Source of the DNA: Candidatus Zixiibacteriota bacterium
GTDB lineage: Bacteria; Zixibacteria; MSB-5A5; DSPP01
Direction of reading: 5' to 3'
DNA: 64,000 bases
Assembly (NCBI GenBank): GCA_022614805.1
Contig: JAKEHY010000025.1
Coordinates: 5,098 to 69,097, forward strand
Positions 42,132 to 50,301 of the stretch are shown one piece after another (the first letter of the stretch is position 1; each line of letters begins with the position of its first letter). Under the pieces are notes generated by a model that ran no database searches, was not told where the DNA came from, and worked only from the letters and a program-made list of their open reading frames with translations. A program made the position numbers and the translations under genes.

Positions 42132-42213
42132 TTTTCCTCCTAAGCCCATATTTTGTTATACCCTTGCAATATCGCCCCCAATCCGCCTTTGTCAAGGCAA
42201 AATCAGACGTAAT

Positions 42214-42327
42214 GTAGGGGCGGGTTTCCCCGTCCCGAGCAACGCCGAGGGAAAACCCGCCCTTTATCCTCGACGGTAGCCGACACTTTAGTGTCGGAAA
42301 ATCTCCTCGACTAAATTCGAGGCCGCC
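42214..42327. repeat. Split GTAGGGG palindrome and two REPs
   Basis: 42214-42262 has GTAGGGGCGGGTTT and AAACCCGCCC with about 25 extra bases between (CGTCCCGAGC...GCCGAGGGA). 42276-42297 is GTAG then CCGACACTTTAGTGTCGG. 42306-42327 is a decayed minus-strand unit (CCTCGACTAAATTCGAGG then CCGC). Confidence 0.75.
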
Positions 42328-42403
42328 GTCAGGCCATACGCTTGCCGAACCTCATCCCGGCGGCGGGGTCAAATATACCCTGCTCAACTCCGGCCTATTT
42401 TCT

Positions 42404-43915
42404 TCAGCAGGGAAAAGGCGCCTCGTTGAACGTCGCTGCAATCAGCGATACAATATCTGCGCCGGAGAGGTTCCCGGTGCAGTTTACGTCCGCGTAGCAC
42501 AGGTTGCAGTCCCCGCCAATCGTTCCGGTTCCATTCTCGTTGAACGTGCAATTTATCAGCAATACAATATCGGCGCCGCTCAAAGTCCCCGAGCCGTTCA
42601 TATCCCCCTTCACCGCCGCACAAAGGCCATAAACAAAAGCCGAACCGGCCTTGGCCGCTCCGCCCGGGTTGGTGGAAGGAGCGCCAATAATGAGGTCAGC
42701 TTTGCCGTCCCCGTTGACGTCTCCGGCCGAGGCCACGGAGAAACCTAAACTGTCGCCGACGGCGGCGCCGTTTATCTGACCGAGCAGGGAGCCATCGGCA
42801 CCGGAATGGACGTAGGCGGAGCCGGCGCCGCTAAGCCCGCCTGCGCCGGCGCTAGGAGCGCCGATGATGAAGTCGGCCTTGCCATCCCCGTTGACATCCC
42901 CGGCGGAAGCGACGGAGAAGCCCAGATAGTCACCGGCAGCGACGCCGTTTTTCAGGTAGAGCAGGGAGCCATCGGCGCCGGAATAGACGTAGGCGGTGCC
43001 GGCGTCGCTAAGCAAGCCCACGTCCATAAAAGGAGCGCCGATGATGAAGTCCGCCTTGCCATCCCCGTTGACGTCTCCGGCGGAGGCGGCGGAGAAGCCC
43101 AGAAGGTCTCCGGCGGCGGCGCCGTGTTTCTGGTAGAGTAGGGAACCGTCGGCGCCGGAATAGACGTAGGCGGTGCCGGCGTCGTCTTGCCGCAAAGGGT
43201 CGTTCCTAGGAGTTCCGATGATGAAATCAGCTTTACCATCCCCGTTGTCGTCCCCGGCGGAGGCCACGGAGAAACCTAAGCTGTCGCCGATGGTGCCCCC
43301 GTTTTTCTCATATAGCAGGGAGCCATCGGCGCCGGAATAGACGTAGGCGGAGCCGGCGCCGCTAAACCCGGCGGTGGGGTCGGCGCCAGGAGCACCGATG
43401 ATAAAATCAGCCCTGCCATCCCCGTTGACGTCTCCGGCGGAGGCGACGGAGAAGCCCAGAAGGTCTTCAACGGCGCCGCCTTTCTGGTAGAGCGGAAGGA
43501 CACCGCCGCCTGAATAAACAAAGGCGGAGCCGTTGACTTGGCCGGAGAACGGGGCACCGACGATGTAATCGTCGTTGCCATCGCCGTTGACGTCTCCAGC
43601 CCCGGCGACAGACCAGCCCAGAAGGAATAAGTTGCCGTCGCCCTTTCTCGTATGGAGCACAGCTCCGCTGGCGCCGGAATAAACGACGGCCAAACCTGTG
43701 TTCAACTCGCCCTCCAGTTCGAAAGCAGGAAGACCGATGATGAAGTCGGCTTTGCCATCGCCGTTCACGTCCCCGGCCGAAGCCACCGACCAGCCCAGAA
43801 AGTCTTGGGCTGCGGCGCCGTCTTTCTGGTAATGAAGATTAAATTGACCGAAAGTAACTGCCGGCAAAATCAAAACTAAAAGAAATACCGCCAGAACTCC
43901 TGCCCGAATTCTCAT
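42404..43915 (-). CDS. Exported FG-GAP (integrin-alpha-like) propeller with dockerin-like tail
   Basis: The 503-residue product has a signal peptide (MRIRAGVLAVFLLVLILPAVTFG) and seven FG-GAP repeats, each with LGFSVASAGDVNGDGKADFIIGAP, enough for a full seven-bladed calcium-binding propeller. The last 75 residues are the dockerin-like module (DMNGSGTLSGADI, DVNCTGNLSGADI) with two extra cysteines (DCNLC) and the terminal PFPC. GGGAGG precedes the ATG. The repeats are so alike at DNA level that the copy number could change by recombination. Likely a surface or secreted binding protein. Confidence 0.85.
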   Translation of the reverse strand: MRIRAGVLAVFLLVLILPAVTFGQFNLHYQKDGAAAQDFLGWSVASAGDVNGDGKADFIIGLPAFELEGELNTGLAVVYSGASGAVLHTRKGDGNLFLLGWSVAGAGDVNGDGNDDYIVGAPFSGQVNGSAFVYSGGGVLPLYQKGGAVEDLLGFSVASAGDVNGDGRADFIIGAPGADPTAGFSGAGSAYVYSGADGSLLYEKNGGTIGDSLGFSVASAGDDNGDGKADFIIGTPRNDPLRQDDAGTAYVYSGADGSLLYQKHGAAAGDLLGFSAASAGDVNGDGKADFIIGAPFMDVGLLSDAGTAYVYSGADGSLLYLKNGVAAGDYLGFSVASAGDVNGDGKADFIIGAPSAGAGGLSGAGSAYVHSGADGSLLGQINGAAVGDSLGFSVASAGDVNGDGKADLIIGAPSTNPGGAAKAGSAFVYGLCAAVKGDMNGSGTLSGADIVLLINCTFNENGTGTIGGDCNLCYADVNCTGNLSGADIVSLIAATFNEAPFPC

Positions 43916-43968
43916 AATACCTCCCTAATGTTTTAAACGCTGCCTGCTCAACTCCGGTCCTTTTTCGT

Positions 43969-46160
43969 TCAGCAGGGGAAAGGCGCCTCGTTGAACGTCG
44001 CCGCAATCAGCGATACAATGTCTGCGCCGGAAAGATTCCCGGTGCAGTTTACGTCCGCATAGCACAGGTTGCAGTCGCCGCCGACCGTTCCCGTTCCATT
44101 CTCGTTGAACGTGCAATTTATCAGCAAGACAATATCGGCGCCGCTCAAAGTCCCCGAGCCGTTCAGGTCTCCCTTCACCGCCGCGCAGGAGGAAGTGATG
44201 GTCAAAAGGTTGTTGCCCGTGCGGCTTTGGCCGTCTGGATTGGTAATGGTCACACTTTGGCTTCCGAGGGAAGCCCCCACGGTGGAGATGTTGAGCGTCA
44301 CCGATGTCGGGCTGTTGAAGGTGACGCTGTTCACGGTAACGCCGCCGCTGACCGTAGCGCTGATATGATTTGGGAAACCGGGCCCGCCAATATCTGCTCC
44401 CGGGTCGAAAAACTCCGAGCCGGAGACGGAACTCCCGGAAATGGTCACGACCACCGAAGCTTGCCCCGGCGCCACGCTGGGCGGCGCAGCCGTTGCCGGG
44501 GTTGCCGGCGGCGGCGCCAGAAGCTGAATGACCCGAACGCCCCAGGAACTGGTCGCATTGCAATATTCCTGAAAAGTCCACATCGTCTGGTCATCGGCCG
44601 GATCGACGACTGTCTGCGAATAATCCCCCCAGCGTTGCGGCGGACTAGAATAGCTGTAAATCGTGCTGCTCGATTGGGTCAGCGTATGCGCCTGGGTGGT
44701 TCCTAAAGCGTCGGTTCGCAGCCTCCCGGCCGCGGCAATGCTGGCAAATCCCGTAGTGTTATTCAAGCTGGCCCGGCTGGAGGCGATAGCCATATGCCCC
44801 TGTCCCGACATCGCCACGGAGGGAATCCAGAAGCCAAAGGGGTTGCTGGCGGCAGGATCGAACAGCGTCCCCAACTGAACCAAAGTTGGACTGGTGGTCA
44901 AATCCCCTATTTCATACCAGCGGGAACCGTTGCGATTCCCGGCGGCCGAACCGACTCCGCTGCTGTTTACCTCGATGTTATGCGCGGTCCAAAGCGTGCG
45001 GGTCCCGTTGATTTTATTGGTATGAATCGAGGCGGAAAACAGCCGGTCGTCAATTGCGTCGAGCGTGGCCCCGGGGGAGGGTTGAACCTGCTCCATCGGA
45101 AAAGTGGTTATCGGTACGGGGAGAACGATGTTTCCCGAAAGGGTTGGCGTCCCCCCCGGGTTGTTGACCCGCCGTAAAACCAGCTTGCTGAAAACAAAGA
45201 CATCCACCCCTATAAAGTATCCTTCGGTTGCGTTCGGGTCATCATTCTGCACACCTTGAGGGGTAAAAGGGCCGACACTGCCCACAAAGTCAATGAGTCC
45301 AGGGAACGCCGTGACTGTCAGCGAACCGCCTATAAGGTCGGCCTTGTTGATGACAAACGCGGTGGTATTGGTAAAATTGAACGTAACGCCATCAAACACG
45401 TTCACCCCCACATAAAGGGCATTCCTGTCAATGCCTAAGGTGGGATAATCAGCAAAATCGGCCGGGTCGCCTTGGAAGCTGAAGAAAGTAAAACTGGAGG
45501 TGTTGGTGATGGTTGAACTGGAACTGACGGCAATCAACACATCGTTGGAGGGGCTGCTAACATTAATACAAACTACGAACCACCGCCCGGAGAGCCGGTC
45601 GTAGCGAATACGCGGATAAGCCGTGCCGGCCCCCCCCTTACGGATACAAAAAAAGTCTCCAGCGAGGTGTTAAGTCCGCCAAGCACTCCGCTTTTGCTAA
45701 AAACCTTGATGCGGCCATTGGTGGCGACGAGAATCTGCGTCGGACTGACGTCTCCGGCCGGATCCGGCGGGACAAAGCCGGATTCGGTGCTCTGGATTGC
45801 CAGAAAACTGGTCCCCACGGTTTGCGGATTGAGTGCTTGAGGTAAGGATGACAAGGCGGTTTTTTCAACCGGCGCCGGCCATTGGGCGGCCTCCAGCGCA
45901 TTCGGATTCCGTTGTTTGTTTCTTAGAGAAATCAAAGGGCTTGGCCTGCTCCGTACAGCGGCAATTGCGGCAAGGCTGCCCGCTTTTTGCTCCCGTGCCA
46001 TAATCTCCGCAACCGTTTCGCTCTTTCCTCTCTCACCGGTCCAAGGAACACCCGGAGTTAAAGCCGGATTTCCGAAAACAAGTGAGTTGGAGAAAAAAAA
46101 CGCAACCGGCAAAATCAAAGCCGCACGAACTAACGCCAGAACTCCTGCCCGAATTCTCAT
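43969..46160 (-). pseudogene. Exported IPT/dockerin-type protein, split by a +1 frameshift in a G tract
   Basis: Two frames make one gene. The 5' part (45573-46160) has a signal peptide whose first nine residues match the neighbour's (MRIRAGVLA) and ends in a wrong frame. The 3' part (43969-45540 and upstream) carries the rest, an IPT/TIG-like domain (VSGSEFFDPGADIGG) and a dockerin-like tail ending PFPC. At 45630-45637 there is a run of eight G (minus strand). Removing one G joins the frames as GAGTAYPRIRYDRLSGRWFVV, a sequence typical of such proteins. This may be a recent mutation, a phase-variable tract, or a sequencing error. Confidence 0.75.
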
Positions 46161-46250
46161 AAAACCTCCCGTTATGTTTTTAACCCTGCACTATTAGTAT
46201 AGCCTCCCTTTTTTCCTGACGCAAGCAAAATCAATACAAAACCGATATGA

Positions 46251-46316
46251 ATTCCGCCAAAATTGGCAGCTTCTTCGAGCGAGTTGTCCAAAAGCCCCCT
46301 ATTTAGTAGAGGGACG
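46251..46316 (+). promoter_or_regulatory. Conserved phage-gene element, copy D
   Basis: On the plus strand: GCCAAAATTGGCAG, the core TTCGAGCGAGTTGTCC (46274-46289), ten bases, then TATTTAGTAGAGGGACG. It lies about 120 bases upstream of the portal gene and is the only plus-strand copy. The other three copies lie at the head of the minus-strand phage module 23 kb away. Confidence 0.75.
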
Positions 46317-46367
46317 TGTGTGCACGAATCACTAATCACCCCTCTCTAATCTCTGTTTCATTTCCCT

Positions 46368-46408
46368 CCCCCTTCCCGCATCGGGAAGGGGGATTAAGGG
46401 GGTTAGGT
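46368..46408. repeat. C-rich palindrome before the portal gene
   Basis: CCCCCTTCCCGC/ATC/GGGAAGGGGG followed by ATTAAGGGGGTTAGG. Same family as near 29150. Confidence 0.75.
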
Positions 46409-46436
46409 CAAATGCCCACCCAAAATGGAGGTAAAA

Positions 46437-47720
46437 ATGCTCAAATTCTTAACAAGGCTTTTCCCCGGTCACAAAAACGCAAAAAAATTCCCCGGTTTTG
46501 AGGCTTCGCTAAAGCTTCACAGGCCGAAAAAACTGTATCCAAAAAGACCGCAGGCAATTTCGGAACCGAATGCCGACGTTTTTCGCTTTCAAACCTGGGA
46601 CCGGCCGACGCGGTTGGAGTTCTACCGATTCATAAGGGATAATGTTCCGATTTTGAACTCCGTCATTTGGACTTGGGCAAGATTATGCGCCGCGCCAAAT
46701 CGATTGGAAATCACTGGAGAAACTGCAGCGGAACAAAAAAAGAAGGCGCAAAAAATTCTGCGGGGGCTGGATGAGCGGCTGTACCAATATCCCTTCGCCC
46801 GTTTCGGCGGCACGGATGCGGTTCTGGCCCAGTTTTTCAATTCGCTCTTTACGCTGGGAGCGGTGGCCGGTGAAATCGTTTTGAACCCCAGCCGCACGAA
46901 AATCGAGAAATTTTTCTTCATCGACCCGGCCACGCTCGGTTTTGTGTGGGATAAATCAGGGAACTGTCAAATATATCAGCAAACCGAAAACGGGGAAAAA
47001 CTCTTGAACCCCTACTCGATTTACTACGCCGGGCTGGATGCCGAGATGGCCAACCTGTATGGCCGCTCTATTCTCGGTTCGATTCCTTTCGTCGCCAAAG
47101 TCGAGCAGTCGCTCGTGGCGGATATGCAGAAAACGATGCACAACGCCGGCTACAACCGGATTCACGTCAAAATCAAACCGCCCGAGAAACGGGAGCTGGA
47201 AACGGATGAAACCTATCTCGAACGCGCGAACAAATATTTCGACGACACGGTGAGAGCGGTGAAGGATTTGGCGCCGGAGGACAACCCGGTGACCTGGAAC
47301 GACGTGGAGATTGAATATATCGGCCCCAAAGGCCCCCTTTCCTCCTCCGAGTCATGGTATATCACCCACAAGGCGATGGTGGAGGACATTTGCGCCGGCA
47401 CGCATCTCGACCCTTTTCTGCTCGGCTATTCTTACGGCACGACCCAGACCTGGGCCCGCTTCAAATACGAACTGGTCTTGCGGCAGGTCGTCTCCGTGCA
47501 AAGAATCGCCAAACGCTTTATGGAATGGATTTACAATTTGGAATTGGCGTTGAACGGCATCGACAATCTGAAAGCCGAGTTCCATTTCGACAACAGAAAG
47601 AGTTTCGACATTCTTGAAAATGCGAAGACCGAGCAGATGAAGTTAGATAATTTGATTAAAAAACAGACCGCCGGATACATCACTTTCGACCAAGCCAAAT
47701 CCCAGGCGCAAGGGTCGTAG
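46437..47720 (+). CDS. Phage portal protein
   Basis: The 427-residue product fits a tailed-phage portal (SPP1/HK97-like): NVPILNSVIWTWARLCAAP near the start, FNSLFTLGAVAGEIVLN, IDPATLGFVWD, YYAGLDAEMANLYGRSIL, SLVADMQKTMHNAGYNRIHVKIKPPEK in the clip/stem region, and the acidic helical C-terminus. The ATG at 46437 follows a GGAGG that is itself inside the earlier ATG at 46425, so the later start is right. It is the first gene behind regulatory element D. Portal before terminase is the reverse of the usual order. Confidence 0.75.
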   Translation: MLKFLTRLFPGHKNAKKFPGFEASLKLHRPKKLYPKRPQAISEPNADVFRFQTWDRPTRLEFYRFIRDNVPILNSVIWTWARLCAAPNRLEITGETAAEQKKKAQKILRGLDERLYQYPFARFGGTDAVLAQFFNSLFTLGAVAGEIVLNPSRTKIEKFFFIDPATLGFVWDKSGNCQIYQQTENGEKLLNPYSIYYAGLDAEMANLYGRSILGSIPFVAKVEQSLVADMQKTMHNAGYNRIHVKIKPPEKRELETDETYLERANKYFDDTVRAVKDLAPEDNPVTWNDVEIEYIGPKGPLSSSESWYITHKAMVEDICAGTHLDPFLLGYSYGTTQTWARFKYELVLRQVVSVQRIAKRFMEWIYNLELALNGIDNLKAEFHFDNRKSFDILENAKTEQMKLDNLIKKQTAGYITFDQAKSQAQGS

Positions 47721-47910
47721 GGGCAGGCCGCCTTGCCTGCCCAGTAGGGGTTTGATTAATCAAACCCCTACACAAAACCGTAGGGGCACGGCATGCCGTG
47801 CCCCTACGGGCGAACGCCGTTCGCCCCTACGGTTTTATTTTTTCCCTCCCCTTGAGGGGAGGCTTGCCCGAGTCGCCCGTACGGACGGCCAGGGGATTAA
47901 GGGTGGGGTC
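47717..47910. repeat. Run of GTAGGGG-type and C-rich palindromes between portal and terminase
   Basis: 47717-47742 (GTAGGGGCAGGC...GCCTGCCC), 47744-47771 (perfect 28-base GTAGGGGTTTGATT palindrome), 47780-47807 (GTAGGGGCACGGCATGCC then GTGCCCCTAC), 47808-47830 (GGGCGAACGCCGTTCGCCCC), then CCCTCCCCTTGAGGGGAGG around 47840 with ATTAAGGGTGGGGTC at its end. The same 28-base palindrome separates genes of the other phage module. Confidence 0.85.
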
Positions 47911-47922
47911 AATTTTTTTCAA

Positions 47923-49263
47923 ATGCAGCAAAATGTTCAAAGGTTTCTCGATGAATCCCTCTGGCTCAAGGCCGCCGCCGACCCGGCCTGTTTCGCAGAA
48001 ACAATCCTGGGCGCCGGACTGCATCTTGGCCAAAAAAAATGGCTGACAAACGCCAATAAAAATGAAAACCTGCTCCACGCCGGCAATCGCTGGGGGAAGG
48101 GAGAGGTGCAGGCGTTAAAAATTCTGCACCTTATGCTGTTTCGACTCGCGGGGGGCAAACCCGTCAAGGAAAATTACCGCCTGGCGAACGTCAGCATCAC
48201 CCAGAACCAGTCCGAAATCGTCTTTCGGAAGATTCTCCGCTGGATAAAGGAAGCCAAATGGCTGGAAATTCTGGTGAAGGAAGAAAAGCGCACCCCTTTC
48301 CCAACCATCCGATTGGCCACCGGCGCCGAAATCTCGGCCCGGACGACCCAGAAGCGTGGGGAATATTTGTTGGGGGAGGGATACGATTTCATAAACTTTG
48401 ACGAGGCCGCCTTCGACCCGGCGGGGGAATACGTGGCCGACAAAGTGCTGGCAATGCGGCTGGCGGACCGCGGCGGGATGCTGGATTTCACTTCGACGCC
48501 GAAAGGGCGCAACTGGTTCTATCAGCGCGCAGAAAAATTGAAGGTGAATCCACGTTGGGGATACGTCCAGGGAGGCGACACACGCGAAAACCGTTTCGTC
48601 AACCAGGAATATCTTGCCGAACGGATAAGAAGCTGGCCGGAGAATCTGGCGCGGCAGAACGTGGGGGGCGAGTTTGTGGAGGATGCGGAGACGCTTCTTT
48701 TGGAGGAGGAAATCGAGCGGGCGATTGCGGCTTCCACCGGCCTGTCTTTGCGGCAGGCCGGGGGGCGCTACATCGCGGGGTGGGATTTGGGGCGGAAGGT
48801 GAGCTTTACCACGGGGGCGATTTTGGACATTTCCGAAAAACCGTATCAGTTAGTCGCCTATGAACGCTTTCGCCACCGCAGTTGGGAGCAGGTTTTTCAA
48901 ACCATCCGCAAGCGGAAAAAAGAGTATGGCGGGCCGGTGATGATTGACGCGACGGGTTTGGGGGACGTGGTTTTGGACGAACTGAAGGACATCAAGCCGA
49001 CTGGATTTACCTTCAACAAAAAAACCAAAAACGAACTTTTATTGAATTTCAAACGGGCGCACGAGAAAGGGGAAATCGCCTATCCGTATCTGGAGCAATG
49101 GGAGGATGCCGAGACGCTTTGGAGTTTGCGGGCGGAGCTGGAAAGCTTGAATTGGGAGGACAACCAGGAGGCCGATTTTTCTTTCGCCCTCGCTTTGGCC
49201 CTCTGGCTCTTACGAGTCAGAGAAAGTATCGTCCTCCCGCAGGGAAGGTGGGATAAGGTTTGA
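47923..49263 (+). CDS. terL: Phage terminase large subunit
   Basis: The 446-residue product starts at ATG 47923; the longer frame upstream only reads palindromes. Visible motifs: Walker A-like AGNRWGKG (53-60), Walker B FINFDEA (156-162), the coupling motif TSTPKGRNWFY (190-200), and the RNase H-like nuclease domain with Asp residues in AGWDLG (288), MIDATGLGD (342) and a late acidic residue in ADFSFALAL. It would pump DNA into proheads and cut it. All active-site residues look intact. It follows the portal and ends the plus-strand phage module; the toxin-antitoxin genes follow. Confidence 0.85.
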   Translation: MQQNVQRFLDESLWLKAAADPACFAETILGAGLHLGQKKWLTNANKNENLLHAGNRWGKGEVQALKILHLMLFRLAGGKPVKENYRLANVSITQNQSEIVFRKILRWIKEAKWLEILVKEEKRTPFPTIRLATGAEISARTTQKRGEYLLGEGYDFINFDEAAFDPAGEYVADKVLAMRLADRGGMLDFTSTPKGRNWFYQRAEKLKVNPRWGYVQGGDTRENRFVNQEYLAERIRSWPENLARQNVGGEFVEDAETLLLEEEIERAIAASTGLSLRQAGGRYIAGWDLGRKVSFTTGAILDISEKPYQLVAYERFRHRSWEQVFQTIRKRKKEYGGPVMIDATGLGDVVLDELKDIKPTGFTFNKKTKNELLLNFKRAHEKGEIAYPYLEQWEDAETLWSLRAELESLNWEDNQEADFSFALALALWLLRVRESIVLPQGRWDKV

Positions 49264-49348
49264 AAAACTAAGTCGTCCTAATCTGGAACAAAGTAGCCCA
49301 AAACGGGGTAATATAGGCAGATAGAACTGTCGATACAATAAATAGAGC

Positions 49349-49376
49349 TTGACAGGTGGTTTTATGGGATTAAATT
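49349..49376 (+). promoter_or_regulatory. Likely promoter of the hicB-like gene
   Basis: TTGACA (49349-49354), 16 bases, TAAATT (49371-49376). It lies about 60 bases upstream of the start codon, in an AT-rich stretch. Confidence 0.5.
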
Positions 49377-49407
49377 CCAGAATGCGAGGAGCCGGGGATG
49401 CTGTCGG

Positions 49408-49434
49408 CTCTATCTTACGAAGGGAGAGATAGAG
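49408..49434 (+). promoter_or_regulatory. Inverted repeat over the ribosome binding site of the hicB-like gene
   Basis: CTCTATC (49408-49414) and GATAGAG (49428-49434) bracket AGGGAGA just before the TTG start. It could be an operator for autoregulation or an RNA hairpin that hides the ribosome binding site. Confidence 0.45.
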
Positions 49435-49785
49435 TTGTCAAAGAGCGGATTTAACTTTAAGGTAAGAGGTTACACCAAGCCAGAAAGCGACCATTACGTC
49501 GCAGTCTGTATAGATTTGAATTTAGTAGGTCAGGGTAATACCCCGGAAGAAGCCATGGATAAAGTCTCAGATGCAATCCGACTTTATTTTAGTTATCTAA
49601 AAGATCATCCCGAAGAAATTCCACTGCGCTTGCCCCGGAGAGCAAAATTCGGGTTTCTTATGACCTATTGGGGAATTAGGATAAATCACTATATAGTGCA
49701 TAAATTTATTCATCTAAAAAACTGGTTTAAAGAATATAGGCCCTTCGAGAAAAGAGTTATTCCCACCCAATATAAATTGGCTTAA
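49435..49785 (+). CDS. hicB: HicB-like antitoxin
   Basis: The 116-residue product has the partial RNase H-like HicB fold: SGFNFKVRGYTKPESDHYVAVCIDLNLVGQGNTPEEAMDKVSDAIRLY, in which VAVCIDLNLVGQGNTPEEA is the family hallmark (segments quoted separately in the protein: HYVAVCIDL, GQGNTPEEAM). The C-terminal 50 residues lack a recognisable ribbon-helix-helix. HicB antitoxins bind HicA toxins and often repress their own gene. The start is a TTG after AGGGAGA. It ends one base from the end of the convergent hicA-like gene, which is an unusual arrangement. Confidence 0.7.
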   Translation: MSKSGFNFKVRGYTKPESDHYVAVCIDLNLVGQGNTPEEAMDKVSDAIRLYFSYLKDHPEEIPLRLPRRAKFGFLMTYWGIRINHYIVHKFIHLKNWFKEYRPFEKRVIPTQYKLA

Positions 49786-49786
49786 T

Positions 49787-50032
49787 CTACAATCTCGAAA
49801 GTATTTTATAAAATTCTTTCTTGCTACATCCAATTTGATTGATTATAGATTTAAGTAAATCGCCGAAAATTTCGTCAAGATTTTTGGGCACTGTTACTAA
49901 ATCTTTGTGGGGTTCAATTCGATGTTTATATTGGTGGTGTGAACCGCTGGAACGCTCAACATAATATCCAAGATGGGCCAACACCTTATGAATGTCCCGA
50001 ACCTTGATGGGACCGCCGGTTTTACTCACCAA
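49787..50032 (-). CDS. hicA: HicA-like mRNA interferase toxin
   Basis: The 81-residue product fits the HicA double-stranded-RNA-binding-like fold: IKVRDIHKVLAHLGYYVERSSGSHHQYKH with the catalytic His32 in GSHHQY, then HKDLVTVPKN. HicA cuts mRNA and is neutralised by HicB. The start is TTG 50032 or GTG 50029. Normally hicA lies upstream of hicB in one operon, but here the genes converge tail to tail with one base between them. The start overlaps a transposase remnant, so the gene's promoter may have been changed. Confidence 0.75.
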   Translation of the reverse strand: MVSKTGGPIKVRDIHKVLAHLGYYVERSSGSHHQYKHRIEPHKDLVTVPKNLDEIFGDLLKSIINQIGCSKKEFYKILSRL

Positions 50033-50096
50033 TAGCCCCGGCCCATGTCCAGATGTGGTTGGTCAATGCCTGCTTCATCGCCAAAGTCATACGCAT
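50022..50096 (-). pseudogene. C-terminal remnant of a transposase
   Basis: The frame MRMTLAMKQALTNHIWTWAG matches in spacing the C-terminal MRVTPAMAAGVTD..W motif of common insertion-sequence transposases. No upstream coding part remains. It overlaps the start of the hicA-like gene. Confidence 0.35.
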
Positions 50097-50301
50097 AGCA
50101 TATATTTTATAGACCTGCCTTTCTATAACCCTATGCAGGCCAATGCCAAAGTAAATCTTGACATGAGATTTACCGACACTTATATTCAGGTGCTTTCCGT
50201 AGCTCTGTAAGGGGTTACGGTAGTGGAAATGGCATTCACTGACCGGTCAAGGCCGGTTCCTTGTTTAGGATGTTCTTTGACAAATTTAATTCCGAAATCG
50301 G

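Noticed and set aside
47752-47922. N-terminal extension of the terminase
   Set aside because: It is a translation of palindromic repeats; the conserved protein begins at 47923.
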